NCBI GenBank assembly: GCA_947846985.1
Contig: CANTUZ010000020.1
Coordinates: forward strand, 4,417,959-4,481,958
Origin: Fratercula arctica
Lineage: Eukaryota > Chordata > Aves > Charadriiformes > Alcidae
Reading direction: 5' to 3'
Length of the DNA: 64,000 bases
This document shows positions 16,536-28,599 of this stretch, in pieces. The stretch's first letter is position 1. Each line of letters begins with the position of its first letter. Both the position numbers and the translations under genes were made by a program. The notes beneath the pieces are model-generated. The model saw only the letters and a list, made by a program, of their open reading frames with translations. It was not told the origin of the DNA and ran no database searches.

Positions 16536-19500
16536 TTCCTTGCATGGCTGCGGATAGAGCGATGAGGGGGGCTTGGTTCTTTTTTTTTTTTTTTTTTTTT
16601 CTTTTTTGCCTTCCCGGTGCCAGCTCTGTAATAAAAACAGGTTCAGCCTTTCGGAGAGCGGGGCAGAGCGAGGGGGTGGGTAGGCAGAGCTGGCAGAGCC
16701 CGACCCGCCGGTGCCAGGGATGGTGTGGCTTCGCTGGAGGATGAGCATCGGTCGATGCCGCCTCCTGCAAGGGCCAGGCTGGGCCCCCAGCACCGCTGGG
16801 CACGGTGGCAAGGCTGGCACCCCGGTGCGAGACGGAGCCCAGGGCTCTGGGGTGGTGTGTTTTATGACTCATGTCCAGGGCTTATCAGCCCTGAGCTTTG
16901 CGTTTGGCCAGCTGCACTTGCAGGCCTGAAACCAGAACCGGGCAGACCAGAAAGATGGCTTTTTCCTGGCCGCTTTTGTTTCAAGCACTTAAGTTTTTAA
17001 CCTCTGGAGCGTGCGGGCAGGGACAGGGATGCCCGTTGGGCTGTGAACCTCCCCAGTGCTGGTAGAGCTGCCAGGCATGGCTCCCTGGCATCCCTCCACC
17101 CCCGTCCTCTGCTCCACCGGTGAGTCACCCAGCCCCGATGAGGAGAGGCAACGGCACGGTTTGGAGGAGTTGATCTGCAGGTCCCGGCTCTGCCATGCTC
17201 AGACACCTCCATCTGCCAGAGCAGAGCCTGTCCACCCTGGGTGAAGATGTCCCCGACAGATCCAGTCTCTTCCTGCCGACCACCAAGCTCAGTTTTTTGC
17301 GCAATCCGGAGCCGCAGGAAAGGGTGTGCAGGCTTTGCTCTCGTGTAATCCTGGGGCTGGCAGGAGCTGCGCGGGCGCTGCCGTGGCTAACGGGGCTGGG
17401 GCAGGACGGGGTTCTGCTCTGCGCCCTCTTTGTCTCACCTCCTGCTTGTGCAGGGTGCTGGTCCATTGCTGTCCCCAGCATCCCGCATCCTCGGCTGGCG
17501 TAAATCAGTGTCAGCCCCTTGGGATGTGCCACGGGAGCCAGTGCGTGGCTGCTCCCATGACAGGCTTTCCCAGCTTGCTTGCTCTGCTTCGGAGGAGCTG
17601 GTGTAGGATTTTTGCCTGGTTTTTGCCTGGTGTAGGTGTTTTTTTTCCCAGCTTTTGCCTGGAAAACCCTCCCTCGGGGTCTTCCCAGTTGTCTACCAAT
17701 GTCTGTCCCTGCCCGGTAATGGACTGGCTGCATTGTGAGGCCCGGGTCATGCTGATGCGGTTACACATGGGCACGTTTACCACAGTATGAGGTTGTTATT
17801 GCAGAGCACGTTATCAAAGCACCCCGTCTGCAGCACCCGGGCGCTTTCTGATCCCACCGGACCCGTCCGTTTGGGCAGGGAGGGATGTTCCCACAAGGGA
17901 GGGATGTTCCCACAAGGCACCTGTCCCTCCCTGGCGCTCTCGGCATCCTTGTGCCCTTTTCCCATCTGGACCCGCACTCAGAAATCCATCCCTCCTACGC
18001 TGCCACAAACCATGGGGACGTCACCCAGTTACCGTAAGTGACTTGGGAGAGGAGAAATTAGGGTGTTGCGGAGATGGAGTCAGAGATGCCCTGTATCGGT
18101 GCCGATCTCCTGAGACACCCAGTTTTTTAGCAGATGGGTTCAGCTCTCACTTGAAAAGCTGCGTTTTCTGATATCGATCACCTTATCTGAGGGTACATCC
18201 TGTTGCTAACTTTGGCTGCTTCCTCCGTTCAACAGCTGTTGTGCAGCTACAGCTGCTTTAAACCTGCGTGGCGGGGATGGCGTGTGTTGTGAGGGGGGGG
18301 AGAAGGGGGGGGGTTTGGTGCTCGTAAAAATGGATCCCGGGTTTCGTTTGACCGTGGTGAGCAAGAGCCATATGACATCGCGCAGGAGCCGTGGTGAGCA
18401 GGGTTTCATCCTGCCCTTTCTTGCACGGCTGGTGGATCATGCCACGACCAGATGCTGAGGACACGGTGCTGGGGGGGGCGGGGGGATAATACTTGGGGCA
18501 CTAAATCAAAGCAAAGCGGCAGCGTCTTACATTGAAGTTGTTCTCAGGTAAACGGTTCCCTAATCCTGACCGCCCAGTATCTGAATTTGCGGTTGTGTTT
18601 GTCCATGTGCTCTGAGCTGCGTCTCGAGGTGCAAAGCCAGCGCAGGAACAGTTGCTCTCCCCAGGTTAAAGCCCTTGTACCCTCTGACTTGCCGGAGGAG
18701 CAGCCTCACGGTCTGCGTCCTGCCCTGCCCGTGGCAGGAGCTCGGCAAGGCCAAACCTTTTGCAAGTTTTTGGCAAAATTTGTACACTGAAAGGGTTATT
18801 AAGCATTGGAAGAGGCTGCCCAGGGAAGCGGTTGAGGCACCATCCCTGGAGGAATTTAAAAGACGGGTAGACACAGCGCTTAGAGATATGGTTTAGTGAT
18901 GGTTTTTGTCAGAGTTGGGTTGATGATTGGACTTGATGATCTGAAAGGTCCCTTCCAACCCAGGCAATTCTGTGATTCTACGATAAGTCCCCGTTCCCAA
19001 AGGGTGCACTGGCCCTTCTGTGCAATGGCCACCAGCAAAAGTCGCCAACCCCGGGGACTTTAACCTGCTCCGTTGGGGCAGCAGCTCTGCCCTCGCACCC
19101 TCGTGCTTCCCCCGGGCTCTGCCATGCCTGTGAATCACCGATCTCTGCATTTAAAATCCTCGGAGGCAGGGTGACGCTTTTTGGTCTTCTTGGGAGAGGG
19201 GAGCGTGGCAGCAGCCCTCTCCTCCTTGCTCCGGGCAGCCCTTTCCGACCATCACCCAGCCCTCGGGGCTGGGGCCGGGACACGTTGCCTCTGCTCATCC
19301 TCTGCCTGCCTGTCCGTGTTGGGAATTTCTCTCTTCTCCCAAGCCTGGTGGGCGAAAACAAATCTGGCTCTTTCTGATATAATTTTGCGAAGTTGGAGCT
19401 CTTCGCTGCAATTAGCTGGTATTTAAACCCTCGCTAACCCTTAACATCCTAATGACAATAATAATGATGCTCCACACGTCCTGCAGTGCCACGCATCTAA

Positions 19501-19590
19501 AGATTACACTCGCTAATTAATTAAACCCCGACCTCCCCCCCTCTACTTTCCTCACCGAGGAGAAGAAATCGCTAAGAGTCTCTTAAGAAA
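16536..19590. other. intergenic region, SOX13 upstream
   Basis: No gene recognised. A T-rich run lies near 16579-16602. GGGAGGGATGTTCCCACAA occurs twice in tandem near 17878-17916. One CR1 fragment is listed separately. Confidence 0.55.
18786..18982 (+). mobile_element. CR1 LINE 3' end
   Basis: Plus-strand remnant with the usual CR1 blocks: GGTTATTAAGCATTGG, AGGCTGCCCAGGGAAG, CATCCCTGGAGGAATTTAA, then GGTCCCTTCCAACCCAGG and the terminal ATTCTGTGATTCTA repeat. It is 5'-truncated and far too short to encode a working protein. Confidence 0.92.
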
Positions 19591-19823
19591 GGACATAAAG
19601 GCAGGGAAATCCAGGCACCAAAAACAAGACAAATGGGGATTTGAAGACAATCCGGGCCGGGTCCATGTGACCCGAGGAGTGGACCAGGCAGGAGAAAGGA
19701 TAAAAATGCCAAGCACAGAGCAGGGAGAGAAAACAACCGCCAGCTTAAAAACCCGGGGAAAGAAAAGCACCAAGATGAAGGGAGTGACAAAGCATCAAAG
19801 GGAAGAGAAACCAAAGGCTTCGG

Positions 19824-19889
19824 AACAAAGGACAAGCTGGAACAAAGGACCAAAGAGGGGAGAACAAAAGCACTAAATAGAAAACAAAG
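19824..19889. promoter_or_regulatory. AACAAAG cluster F in purine-rich tract
   Basis: AACAAAG occurs at 19824-19830, 19841-19847 and 19883-19889, with AACAAAAG at 19863-19870. AACAAAG fits both SOX and TCF/LEF HMG boxes. The surrounding 19590-19900 is strongly A/G-rich on this strand, so part of the signal may be base composition. Confidence 0.35.
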
Positions 19890-20050
19890 GCAGGGGACAA
19901 GAAAAGCCCCTCTGTCGGGGCTGAGCTGGAGGGTCCCGGCCCGGCGGGAGGTGGGTGGCACGGGCGGTGCTGCGGGTCCCCGCTGGAGCCGGGCTGGCGG
20001 AGGCCGCCGGAGCCTGGGAGCCGAGGCCCCGGGAGCCCAGTTTCGCCTTT

Positions 20051-20093
20051 GAATCATAGAATAGTTTGGGTTGGAAGGGACCTTTAAAGAATC
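20051..20093 (-). mobile_element. short CR1 3' tip
   Basis: About 43 bp: AATCATAGAATAGTTTGGG followed by TTGGAAGGGACCTTTAAAGA, the minus-strand tip of a CR1 element, inserted at the edge of a GC-rich block. Confidence 0.85.
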
Positions 20094-23000
20094 GGAGGCG
20101 ATGGGCTCGCTCCCCCCCACCCCCCACCCCAGTGCCACGCCGTCTCGGGTGCTGCGTGGAGGTCGGCAGCAGCCTGGGGGACGTGGCTTTGCTCCTGCGC
20201 TGCCCTCCGGCCGCGGTCCCCTCCCGTCCCGCTGTGTGGTCCGGCCATCCCCTCCCTCCCCACGCGTCTCTGGGGCTCAGCCTGCTCGGCATCACCCCAC
20301 TCCCCGCTCCCCTCCCTCCGCTCCCCCCTGCCGCAGCCCCCTTGCCCCCTCTGTCCCCCCAGCCCCACGGCGTGGGGACGGCTGGGGATGCTCTGGGGAT
20401 GCTGCCAGGCTGGCTGCGTCCTCCCCACCCCGTGGCTTTCCCTTTGGAGAGGAGATATCGGTCAGTGCTCTGTGTGTGGCTAGCCTGGGCTGCGCTCCGG
20501 GCAGGACGATTCGCATCGTCTGGATTAAAAACAACAGCGGCATTCAGGTTGGGAATAGAGAGTTACAGAGAGGCCACGCCGCTTTGTTTCCTCTCCCCGT
20601 CGAATCCCTATTTGGAGCTGGAAGTCCCCGGCAGGGTTGTTGGCACGCACGGGTCCGGCTGTGTTACGCGTGCCGCCTTGCGGGGGGATGCGGCGGGTAC
20701 CCCCAGGGTCAGGCAGCCGGCGCGGGGTGAGGATGGTGATGGTGACAGTGGACGGGAGCCCCGATGGAGCCGGGATGCTGGCACCCTCCCAGGGTGCTTT
20801 GGCTGCTTGTAGCTGCGATAGTTTTGGAAGCGGCGGGTGATTTCAGTGTCTTTTGGAGGTCCCAATCTGGCAGGCTCTCGGGCAGCAGGAGAACCACGCA
20901 GCGAGAGCCAGGGGCTTTCTGAAAGTCACGTTTCCAGACCCAAAATGTGGCCCCGGTCCTGGGTCTGTTCTCCATCACCTGCCCTGGCCACACATCTTCC
21001 CCGCGGCGAGCGGTGGCATCTCCTCCGTGTCCTGCCTGCAGGCAGCGCTGGCAAAGCCACCCTCCTCGGCGGGGTCTGGGGACCGGGTGGGGAGGGGGCC
21101 GGGGCAGTGGGATGCAGGATTTTAGCGCCGTGTCCAAACACTTGCAGCCACAGCATCGTGTGCTGTGCCTGCCACAGGGAGCGTTTCAGTCGTTTCTAAA
21201 TGTTCTGCCCAGGTATTTCTGCTCATGCACCAGCCGGAGCTCACCTGCGATTTCAGCCTGCGCCACCCCAGCTCTGCTTTCCTGCGGAATCATTATTTGC
21301 TCAATTTTACTTCGCTTTTCAGACAGGCTCTCTCTGAGCATTGGCTAAGAACTGAGCTGCTCCGAGTGCGCTCCCCATAGAGCAGTCCTGGAACATCTTG
21401 GTTTTATTATGCCCAGATTAGAGCCTGTTACGCTGCGGGCGGACTCGCTCGCACAGCCCCGGCTCCCTGCAGTAGCCGGGCACTGCCAGCGCCGGGGAGG
21501 AAGGCAGCACGGAGCTCCCAGCCTCTGGAAACGCTTCTGAAGTGGCCAGGATAAATTGTGGTGTTTGGGTGGCAGTAATTGGTAAGTTAATTCCTGGAGC
21601 TCACCCACCACCCTGCTAGGAGCCCAGGAGGGCAGGCGCCGGACGGGGAGCAGGGGGAGACGCTGCCAGCTCTGGGAGGGTTTGGGATGTGCTGTTTTCA
21701 CAGCCGTCGTCCCCCAGTGCATGGGGCCTGGCCGTGTTCTCACCCTGAACCCCAAAACCAAGGGGGCTGGGCAGGCAGGGACCGTAGGAGCTGTGCCGGG
21801 GAGGCAGACGCAGGGAACGGCAGCACCTGGGAGGCACAAAGTGGGTTTAAGACCATCACGAGAAGCTGCCCATCACCTGGGGGTGCAGAGGGCTGGGCGA
21901 GACAGGTGAAGCCCTGCCACCAGCCCTTGGCGTATGCATCCCTCAGCCCTACGGACCACGAGAGCCAGATACAATGGGGTGAACTGAGGACAGCCCCAGA
22001 GCCGCCGCGGTTCCAGAGGGTTTGTGCTTCTCTGTTAGCATTGTCATATCAGCTCGGGTTTAATGGGCTGCAGATGTCTGTCTGTCTGCCCGTGCGAGAC
22101 CACAGTGCATGCGCCTGGTACGGCTCCCTGAGAGCTGGTTTCTCACCATGTGGCATGGCCGGGGACACCGTGCTGGCCTCACCGGGGCATGTCCAGCCTT
22201 GGAGTCTCTTGGTCGGGGGCTTGTCACTGGGTCTAGGCCCTTTTGGGTCCCTTTGCTCGCTCTGCCAGTCTGGCAACAGCTCCTCCTTTCTGAGAAGAGC
22301 AGCATGGCCACCACAGGACTCAGTTTGCAGATGGGGACGCTCCGGGGACACCCTCATCCCGCATACATGGGTTATCGCAGGATGCATGAGTTAGGTCTGG
22401 AGGCAGGAGCTGGGGAAGGTTTGGACCCCATCATCTCCCCAGTGCCAAGGCTCCCGAGCTGCTCCCTGGCTCCTCTCCTTCCCTTGGCCCTGCTTGCGCT
22501 GCTGCTCGCCTGGAGCTTTGGGGCTGCTGCTCGGGGTGCTCTGCGTCCCCAGGGCCAGTGCAAGGATGGATGACACTGTGCTTGGTTTTTTTGGTGAGGT
22601 TTGTGAGATGCTTCACGGTACCCCTTCTTCCACTGTGTGCTGCAAAGGAGGGCTCGGATGGGAACAGGGAAGGGAGGTGGGAGAGGGGCCCGATGAGCCC
22701 GATCTCTCCGGTACAGTGAGGAGCTGAGCTGGCACGTGGCTCACCAGGATGCTGTCACCGCACCAGCCCGGGCACTGCCACCACACCAGCCTGGGCCAGC
22801 TGAGCAACTCACTGGCCGAACAACCCCCCAGGGGGGTGGGTGGCAGCGACCTGATGGGCAACAGCAGCCCCTTCATCTGCATCTTCCCTAGATTTTATAA
22901 GTCTGGGGGGCCACGGGGGCGACTGGCAGGACCCATGCAGCTTGCTCCCTGTTAGCAATTGCTTTGCAGCTTTCCCAGGCTGGTGAGGAGCAAAGCACAT

Positions 23001-25588
23001 GCCCATTTCCAAACAATGGGTCCACTTCCGCGCAGGAAGCAAGGTCAGATTTGTTCTCCCTGCTTTGCCCCCTCCGGCCAGTTATAAAGGGGCCAAGCCA
23101 TTGTCTGAACCATTTCCATGACTCAGTCACCAGTATCCTGCGATCGGGAGGCTGGGACTCGCAGCCAGCACAAAGCAGGAGGCACGGCTCCTGCGGCCAG
23201 CGGCACCGCAGGCTCCGCAGCAGGGTGGGGGGCTTGGGAAAAGGAAGGCGAGCGCTGGCCGTGCCTTTCCCCTCCGTGCCCCTTGCGCTGGCAGCACTGG
23301 GATCTTTGCCCCCACCAGCTTTCCTGGTCCCTCCACCCATTGTCCCGGCTTCCTTCTGCTGAGGGAAGCAGAAAGCCGGGGGAGGGATTGCAGGGTGAGA
23401 GCAGCCCTGGTTGCTCGCCTGGGCTCAGACAGGTAGGGAGAGATGGAGCAGGAGCTGAGTGGTCCCCGTGTGACCCCGTCTGAAAGGACAGGGACTGTCT
23501 CTGTACCATCATGTCCGTCCTGACACCTCGTGCCTGTGGTCTTGGGGATGCTCAGCAGGTCCTGGGGATGCCCTGCGCGTCCTGGCGATGCCACATGGGT
23601 CCTGGGGATGCCTCGCAGCGAGGTGGAGAGAAGGAGTTGCAGGTGGAGCTAGTGTGGCTCAAAGGAGGACACGGGGAGGAGCAGAGCCAGGATGGGGACA
23701 GGACCCATGCATGCCTGGTTGGTGACACTTGGGGATGGGCAGCTGGGCCACCACCTCCAGGCACCCATCTGGGAGGTGATGCTGGACCCAGGGGACCGCA
23801 GTGTGGCTAGCACCTGGGGGGACCTGCCAGGAACTGGGCAGGGAAGGCTACCATGGCCACCACGGCCACTGGGGACCACGAGGAAGGAAAGGAAAGTGAA
23901 AGTCCGTGACTGCTGCTCCGGCCTGGCTGTTGCTATGACGACCCGAACAAAGCTCCCGCTCCCTCTTTTTTGGCTCGGTTGTGCGGGTCCTCGGCCCCTT
24001 TGTTAATTGTTTCCCTGTCCAGTTTGGGGGCTGCGCCTCCCGCCTCCTCCTGCCCCCAGAGCAGCTTGGGGGGCCTCGCTGGGGCAGCCGCAGCCCCAGG
24101 AGTGCGCAGAGGTCGCTGTGGGTTTGCCTGCGTGCTCGGCGCTCGCTTGGCCGCCGACAACCATCTCCCTCACGTGACCTCGGGGTCTTCTCCCGAGCCG
24201 GGGGGCAAGAGCATTGGCAGCCGGCAGAAAGGGGCCGATGGCTTTGGTGGGCGCATGAGGCTGCCTGCACTGCCCATGCATGGGATGGCACTGGGGTCAC
24301 CAGTGTCCCCCAGCTGGGGAGGGGGCTTCAGAGGGGCTGGGGGGGGACCCACTGGCACAGGAGGAGCTGCCTTTGCATCCTGCCCTGCTGCATGTTTGGT
24401 ACCTGCTGCACAGTCCCAGGAAAGGCTGTGTCCTCTCAGGGCCTCAGTTTCTCCATCTGAGAAATGGGAACATGTATCACTGAGCTCCTTTATGTTTTGG
24501 GGTCTGTGGTTGCAGCCCACTCACTGCCTTTGGCTTCCAAACGCTGCCGTGCCTCGTGTTTAGTCCTCTGGGTGAAGATGCCAGATGGGAAACTCTCCCA
24601 GATAACTTCTTGCCTGGCTCTGCCCAGTCCCGTGCATTCCTGTGTGATGGGCACAGCACGAGGGGAGGCCATGTGTCGGGGTAGATATAGGGTGTGGGTG
24701 CCCAAACCCCTCCAGAAACCCATGTTCCCAGTTAGTGCATGGTGGCTGGGGGAGCCGGGAGTCCCGGGAGCCTGAGCTCTTGTCTTCTGCTCCTGGGACT
24801 GGGTGAAAACGTTTGGAAAAAAAGAAATTCCCATGGAAGAAAACGATGGTGTGGGGGAGGAAATGGCTTCGAGTCAATGGGAATTTTCCCTGTTGGTAAA
24901 ACATAAACAGTTCTCCTTCAATGTTGACATAACATTTTAAAGATTTCATTGTACAAAAAAGACTGTTTGTCAACATTTGTTTGTCCAAACCAACCCCCTC
25001 GCTCTCCAGCTGGAGCACCGGTTTGCTCTGTAGGAAGCGGTTTTTTCCTTCGGGAAGGCGGGTGATGGCATTCCCAGCGGAGCTGTTGGTGGGATGCGGG
25101 GTGTGGAGTGCAGGATGCGGGGCACGGGGCGAGCTCCTCAGCAACCGAGGGCAGCAAAAACCCTGCCAGGGCCCCTTTTCCCTTGTTTTTTCTGGGCTGG
25201 TTGTGTGGTCTCGGGTGAAGGAACAAAAACTGGAGGTGATGTGGGCAGGAGAGGCTGGAAGCTGGGCTTTGGGGTCTGTCACTCGGTGTCCCGTGGTTTT
25301 GGGACTCCAGCCCCTCACTGGGAGCGGGTAGGGCCGGTCCCTGCACGGACGGGGGTCCCTGGGAGTGCCGGGGGGTGCCGGGGTGCCCCCCAAGACTCCT
25401 CCAAGCCGTGCCTCAGTCTTTGGGGGTGTCTCGGCCCTTCCACAGGACTCCAGAGCAGAGGGTGGGAGCGGTCCGGGGGCTCCCGGCGGTGTCACGCGTG
25501 GGTCCCCCGTCAGGGCAGGGGGTCCCGAGGGGAGGGGACGGGGCAGAGGGGCCGCCCCGGAGCCGGCTGCTGGCTGGCTGGACCGGTG
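20094..25588. other. intergenic region upstream of SOX13 candidate exon 1
   Basis: GC-rich, with no gene recognised. A diverged roughly 24-bp tandem motif built on GTCCTGGGGATGCC lies near 23540-23620. Long open frames here (for example 20066-20812 and 21687-22394) are Pro/Gly/Arg/Ala-rich chance ORFs typical of high GC. Confidence 0.55.
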
Positions 25589-25659
25589 TCCCTCCTCCTC
25601 CTCCTCCTCCCCTCCTCCTCCTCTTCCTCCTCCTCCTCCTCCTCCTCCTCCTCCTCCTC
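25589..25659. repeat. (CTC/TCC)n microsatellite
   Basis: About 70 bp of near-perfect TCC/CTC triplets directly upstream of the candidate SOX13 first exon. It is a polypyrimidine tract able to form triplex DNA, and the opposite strand is a GGA repeat. Confidence 0.9.
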
Positions 25660-25823
25660 GCTCCCTCTCTCCGCCCGGCGCCGGGGCAGCTCCCACCGGA
25701 GGCGCTGGGGACATGGAGCGGACCTGAGCCGGGCGCGTCGGCGGCGGAGCCCGCACCGGCACCGGCGGCGGCACCGACAGCGGCGGCGGGGACCGGGCAG
25801 CAGCGTTGCAGCGCGGCGGAGCC
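25660..25823 (+). other. SOX13: candidate SOX13 non-coding first exon (CpG island)
   Basis: CpG-dense sequence ending in a consensus donor, GCC|GTGAGTGCG, at 25824. The first coding exon of SOX13 begins one base before its ATG, so at least one upstream 5'-UTR exon must exist, and this is the best candidate by CpG density and donor. A tiny upstream ORF, ATGGAGCGGACCTGA, lies at 25713-25727. The left border (transcription start) is a guess. Confidence 0.5.
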
Positions 25824-27440
25824 GTGAGTGCGGCCGGGGGCACGGCCCGGGGCAGGGGGGGGGACACACAGGCATTGCCCGGGGGGGCACCGACACGGTC
25901 CCTGGCGCGGCGAGCATCCTCCCGGGTCGCGGTCCCCGACTCCGCCTGGGCTGAGCAGGGGTGGGGGGTGCCGCCTGGCAGGACCCCCCCCCCCCCCAAA
26001 GCCGCTTTGCTTAAACAGGAGAAGGAAAAAGAGGAAGGGGGAGGGGGGGTGCAGGGCCCTTTCACCCCCCAGCCCCGTCCTCGCTGCAAAGTTCAGGGGC
26101 TGCAAACTCTCCTCCGAGAACCCCCCCGCACCAATAGCCGTGCTGGGGCGAGGGATAGCCCGGCAGGCAAGGGGTTAAGCCACGGGCACCCCCCCAGGGG
26201 GTTACAGGGCCGGCAGGCAAGGGGTTAATCATTGGATGACATCCTCCTTCCCCCCCCCCAGACCCTTGACCTGGCTACCAAGGGTTGGCCCGCTGAAGCC
26301 CCCTCCCCGGGACCCCTGTCCCACCCAGCCCGGGAAGGTTTCTTGCCCCTTCCCACTGGTCACCGTGGCTCCCGGTGGGACTTGTGCCCGGGATGGGCAC
26401 ACAGCCCTGGCCCCCACCGGGTGTCTGGGTCGGGCATACGGGGGGGGGCTGTAGGGTATAGGCTGGCAGCCCTCCCAGACACGGCACTGGGCGTCCCAGC
26501 ACAGACACCGTGCAGGGACAGACGGACATGCCGTGCTGGCACAGACGGACCCCACGGGCCAGCACAGGGCCTGGCTGCCATGCCCGGCACATGCGTGTGT
26601 CTGCGGGGCTCGGGGCTGTTTGCGGGCATTCATGACTCCGCGGCGCTCAGGGGTTGGGGGGGTCCCCATCCCTCGTCCCCCGCCATGGGATGGATGGGGT
26701 GCTCCTGCCCCGTCACCCAACTCCCACCGCCTTTTCGACAGGGAGAGGTGACTTCTATCCCCTGTGCCACCATCGCTCTGGCCAGCCCCGCAGCACTGCC
26801 GGGAAGCAGGCGCAGGGTCCAGGCAGGAAAACTTGCCGTGGGTGCCACGCGCGGGTGTTTGTCTGTCTAAGAGGTGCTGGGGTTATTCTAACAAATACCC
26901 CAGCGACAGCATCACGATAGCACACGGCCAGCGAGGGAGTTTGGGATCGGGGTCGGCACCGAACTCTTGTCGCTCGCTGGGACCTAAGAGCGGATGAACC
27001 TTGTCACTCAGATTACGTCTTGCCCGGCAGCCATGGCGTGTCCTGCGCGGCCGACCCGTCCCCAGCAGATTTGTGTCTCTGGGGGGGCTGAAGCTGCTGC
27101 ACAGTGGAGGCTTAATTCGTGGGGTCCCGCAGCGGGGCTGTGGGTGCAGCCGCAGTGGGGAGGTTTGGGGGATTTCACCCCCGGGGTGATGGAGCGGAGC
27201 TGGGCGCTCGCCCCTGGGGACCCCTGCAGTTAAACCCCGACAAAGTTAGTGGCAGAAGAGAGAGAAAGCGAGAGAGACATCGCCCAGGGAGCTGTAAAGG
27301 AGAGGTTTTCGTGTGAAATGCGCAAATAAATACAAAGCTGTTCTTCTTTCCACCTCCGCCTAATATTTCCAGTGTTTTGTGCAGGGGGTTCGGTGCCAGT
27401 GAGGGATGCTGCCCAGGAAAAATTACAGACCGTGGCCGCA
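25824..27440 (+). other. SOX13: presumed SOX13 intron 1, first part
   Basis: GC-rich with C and G runs; no exon or repeat recognised. The sequence AGGCAAGGGGTTAA occurs twice (26166-26179 and 26215-26228). Confidence 0.4.
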
Positions 27441-27520
27441 TATTGTTCAAGTCTCAGTTACATCTTGGGAGGTACCTTCAGCATGGAAAACACTTGACTT
27501 CCAACACAAATCTGGAGTAA

Positions 27521-27636
27521 TAGATTTTAGGAGTGAAAAAGGACCATTAGCTCAGCTAATGTGATTTTCTCCATAGCAGAGACCAGATAATATCACTCAG
27601 TTACTCTCCTATTGAGCCAATAACTCGTGTTTGTAA
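27521..27636 (-). mobile_element. ancient CR1-like LINE relic
   Basis: The AT-rich stretch with ATATCACTCAGTTACTCTCC and TATTGAGCCAATAACTCGTG resembles an old amniote CR1-type LINE 3' region that I recall from turtle and crocodile genomes (cores CCAGTTACTCCTGTATTGAG and CAATAACTTGTGTTTG). By analogy with modern CR1 the element's sense strand is the minus strand. It is much more diverged than the other CR1 copies in the window. Confidence 0.5.
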
Positions 27637-27989
27637 TTCATGCAATTTCCTTTTAGTTCAATTTAATTTTGTACAGAATCCATTCTGTTGACACTGATAC
27701 AGTAACTTTTTTTTTCTTTTTTTCTTTTCTTTTTTTTTTTTTTTTTGAAAGCCTGCGATTTCAGAGGCTTTTGTGTTAAAAATAGCTGCTGTCCTTTGAC
27801 AAACGTGGGCAGGCTAAAGACAGTTTTCTAAATCATTTGCGAGTGACACATTTTTACCAGCATCTCCCTTCGTGCCGTTTATTTGTTTCACTCCCCACTG
27901 GAGGAGCTGCTGCCGGGGGGGGGGGCCGCCCTCCCAGCGGGGCTGGGGGTTTGCCCTTGGCATCTGGGCTGGCATCTCACGCAGGAGGC

Positions 27990-28190
27990 GAAATCCCTTT
28001 AGGACAGGTAGAAGCAGAGATCCCGAATTTGGGAAAAAATCCATTTTTCCTCTCCGATGCGAAGCTCTTTGTCCCATCGGGTGAAATCCCTTTAGGACAG
28101 AGGTATAATAGGTAGGAGCAGAGATCCTGAATTTGGAAAAAAAAATCATTTTTCCTCTCCGATGCGAAGCTCTTCGTGCCGTCGGGCAGT
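27990..28190. repeat. tandem duplication, unit about 93 bp
   Basis: AAATCCCTTTAGGACAG recurs at 27991 and 28084, and CCTCTCCGATGCGAAGCTCT recurs about 100 bp apart. The two copies share their whole length, with small indels (the second has an extra AGGTATAAT). It is apparently a local duplication in non-coding sequence. Confidence 0.85.
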
Positions 28191-28599
28191 TCCCCTCCTC
28201 TGGTGTGCCCACATTTGCTTTTTTTACCTCTACCAAATTGGAGCACCCAAACCACCCTCTGCTCCCCACCCCACCCCCCCACCCCCCCCCAAAAAAAAAG
28301 TCCTTCTGATAAGCAAAGTTTGTTCCAGCCAGGGTGCAAGATGTCCCGGGGGGGAATAGCTGGACTTTTTGTCTCCCTGCCGAAATGTCCATTTTCCAGG
28401 GGGGGGGCCGGGAGAGCTGTGCCCTGGCACGCGGGGCCGGAGGGAAGATGGAGCAGATCGTAAACTTGTTATGCGCTGGAGGGGTTTTATTTTCGTTCAT
28501 GGGATGCAGAGGAAGAGGGTTTTTTTTTTTTTTTCTCTCTCCGTGCAGGGGGAACGCAGAAGCACAGTAAATCTAGTCTTTCACTGGGTTTATTTTTAC

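Noticed and set aside
24560..26089. 509-residue open frame on the minus strand
   Set aside because: Low-complexity Pro/Gly/Arg/Glu composition produced by the GC-rich block and the (CTC)n tract. No recognised domain and no splice or start context.
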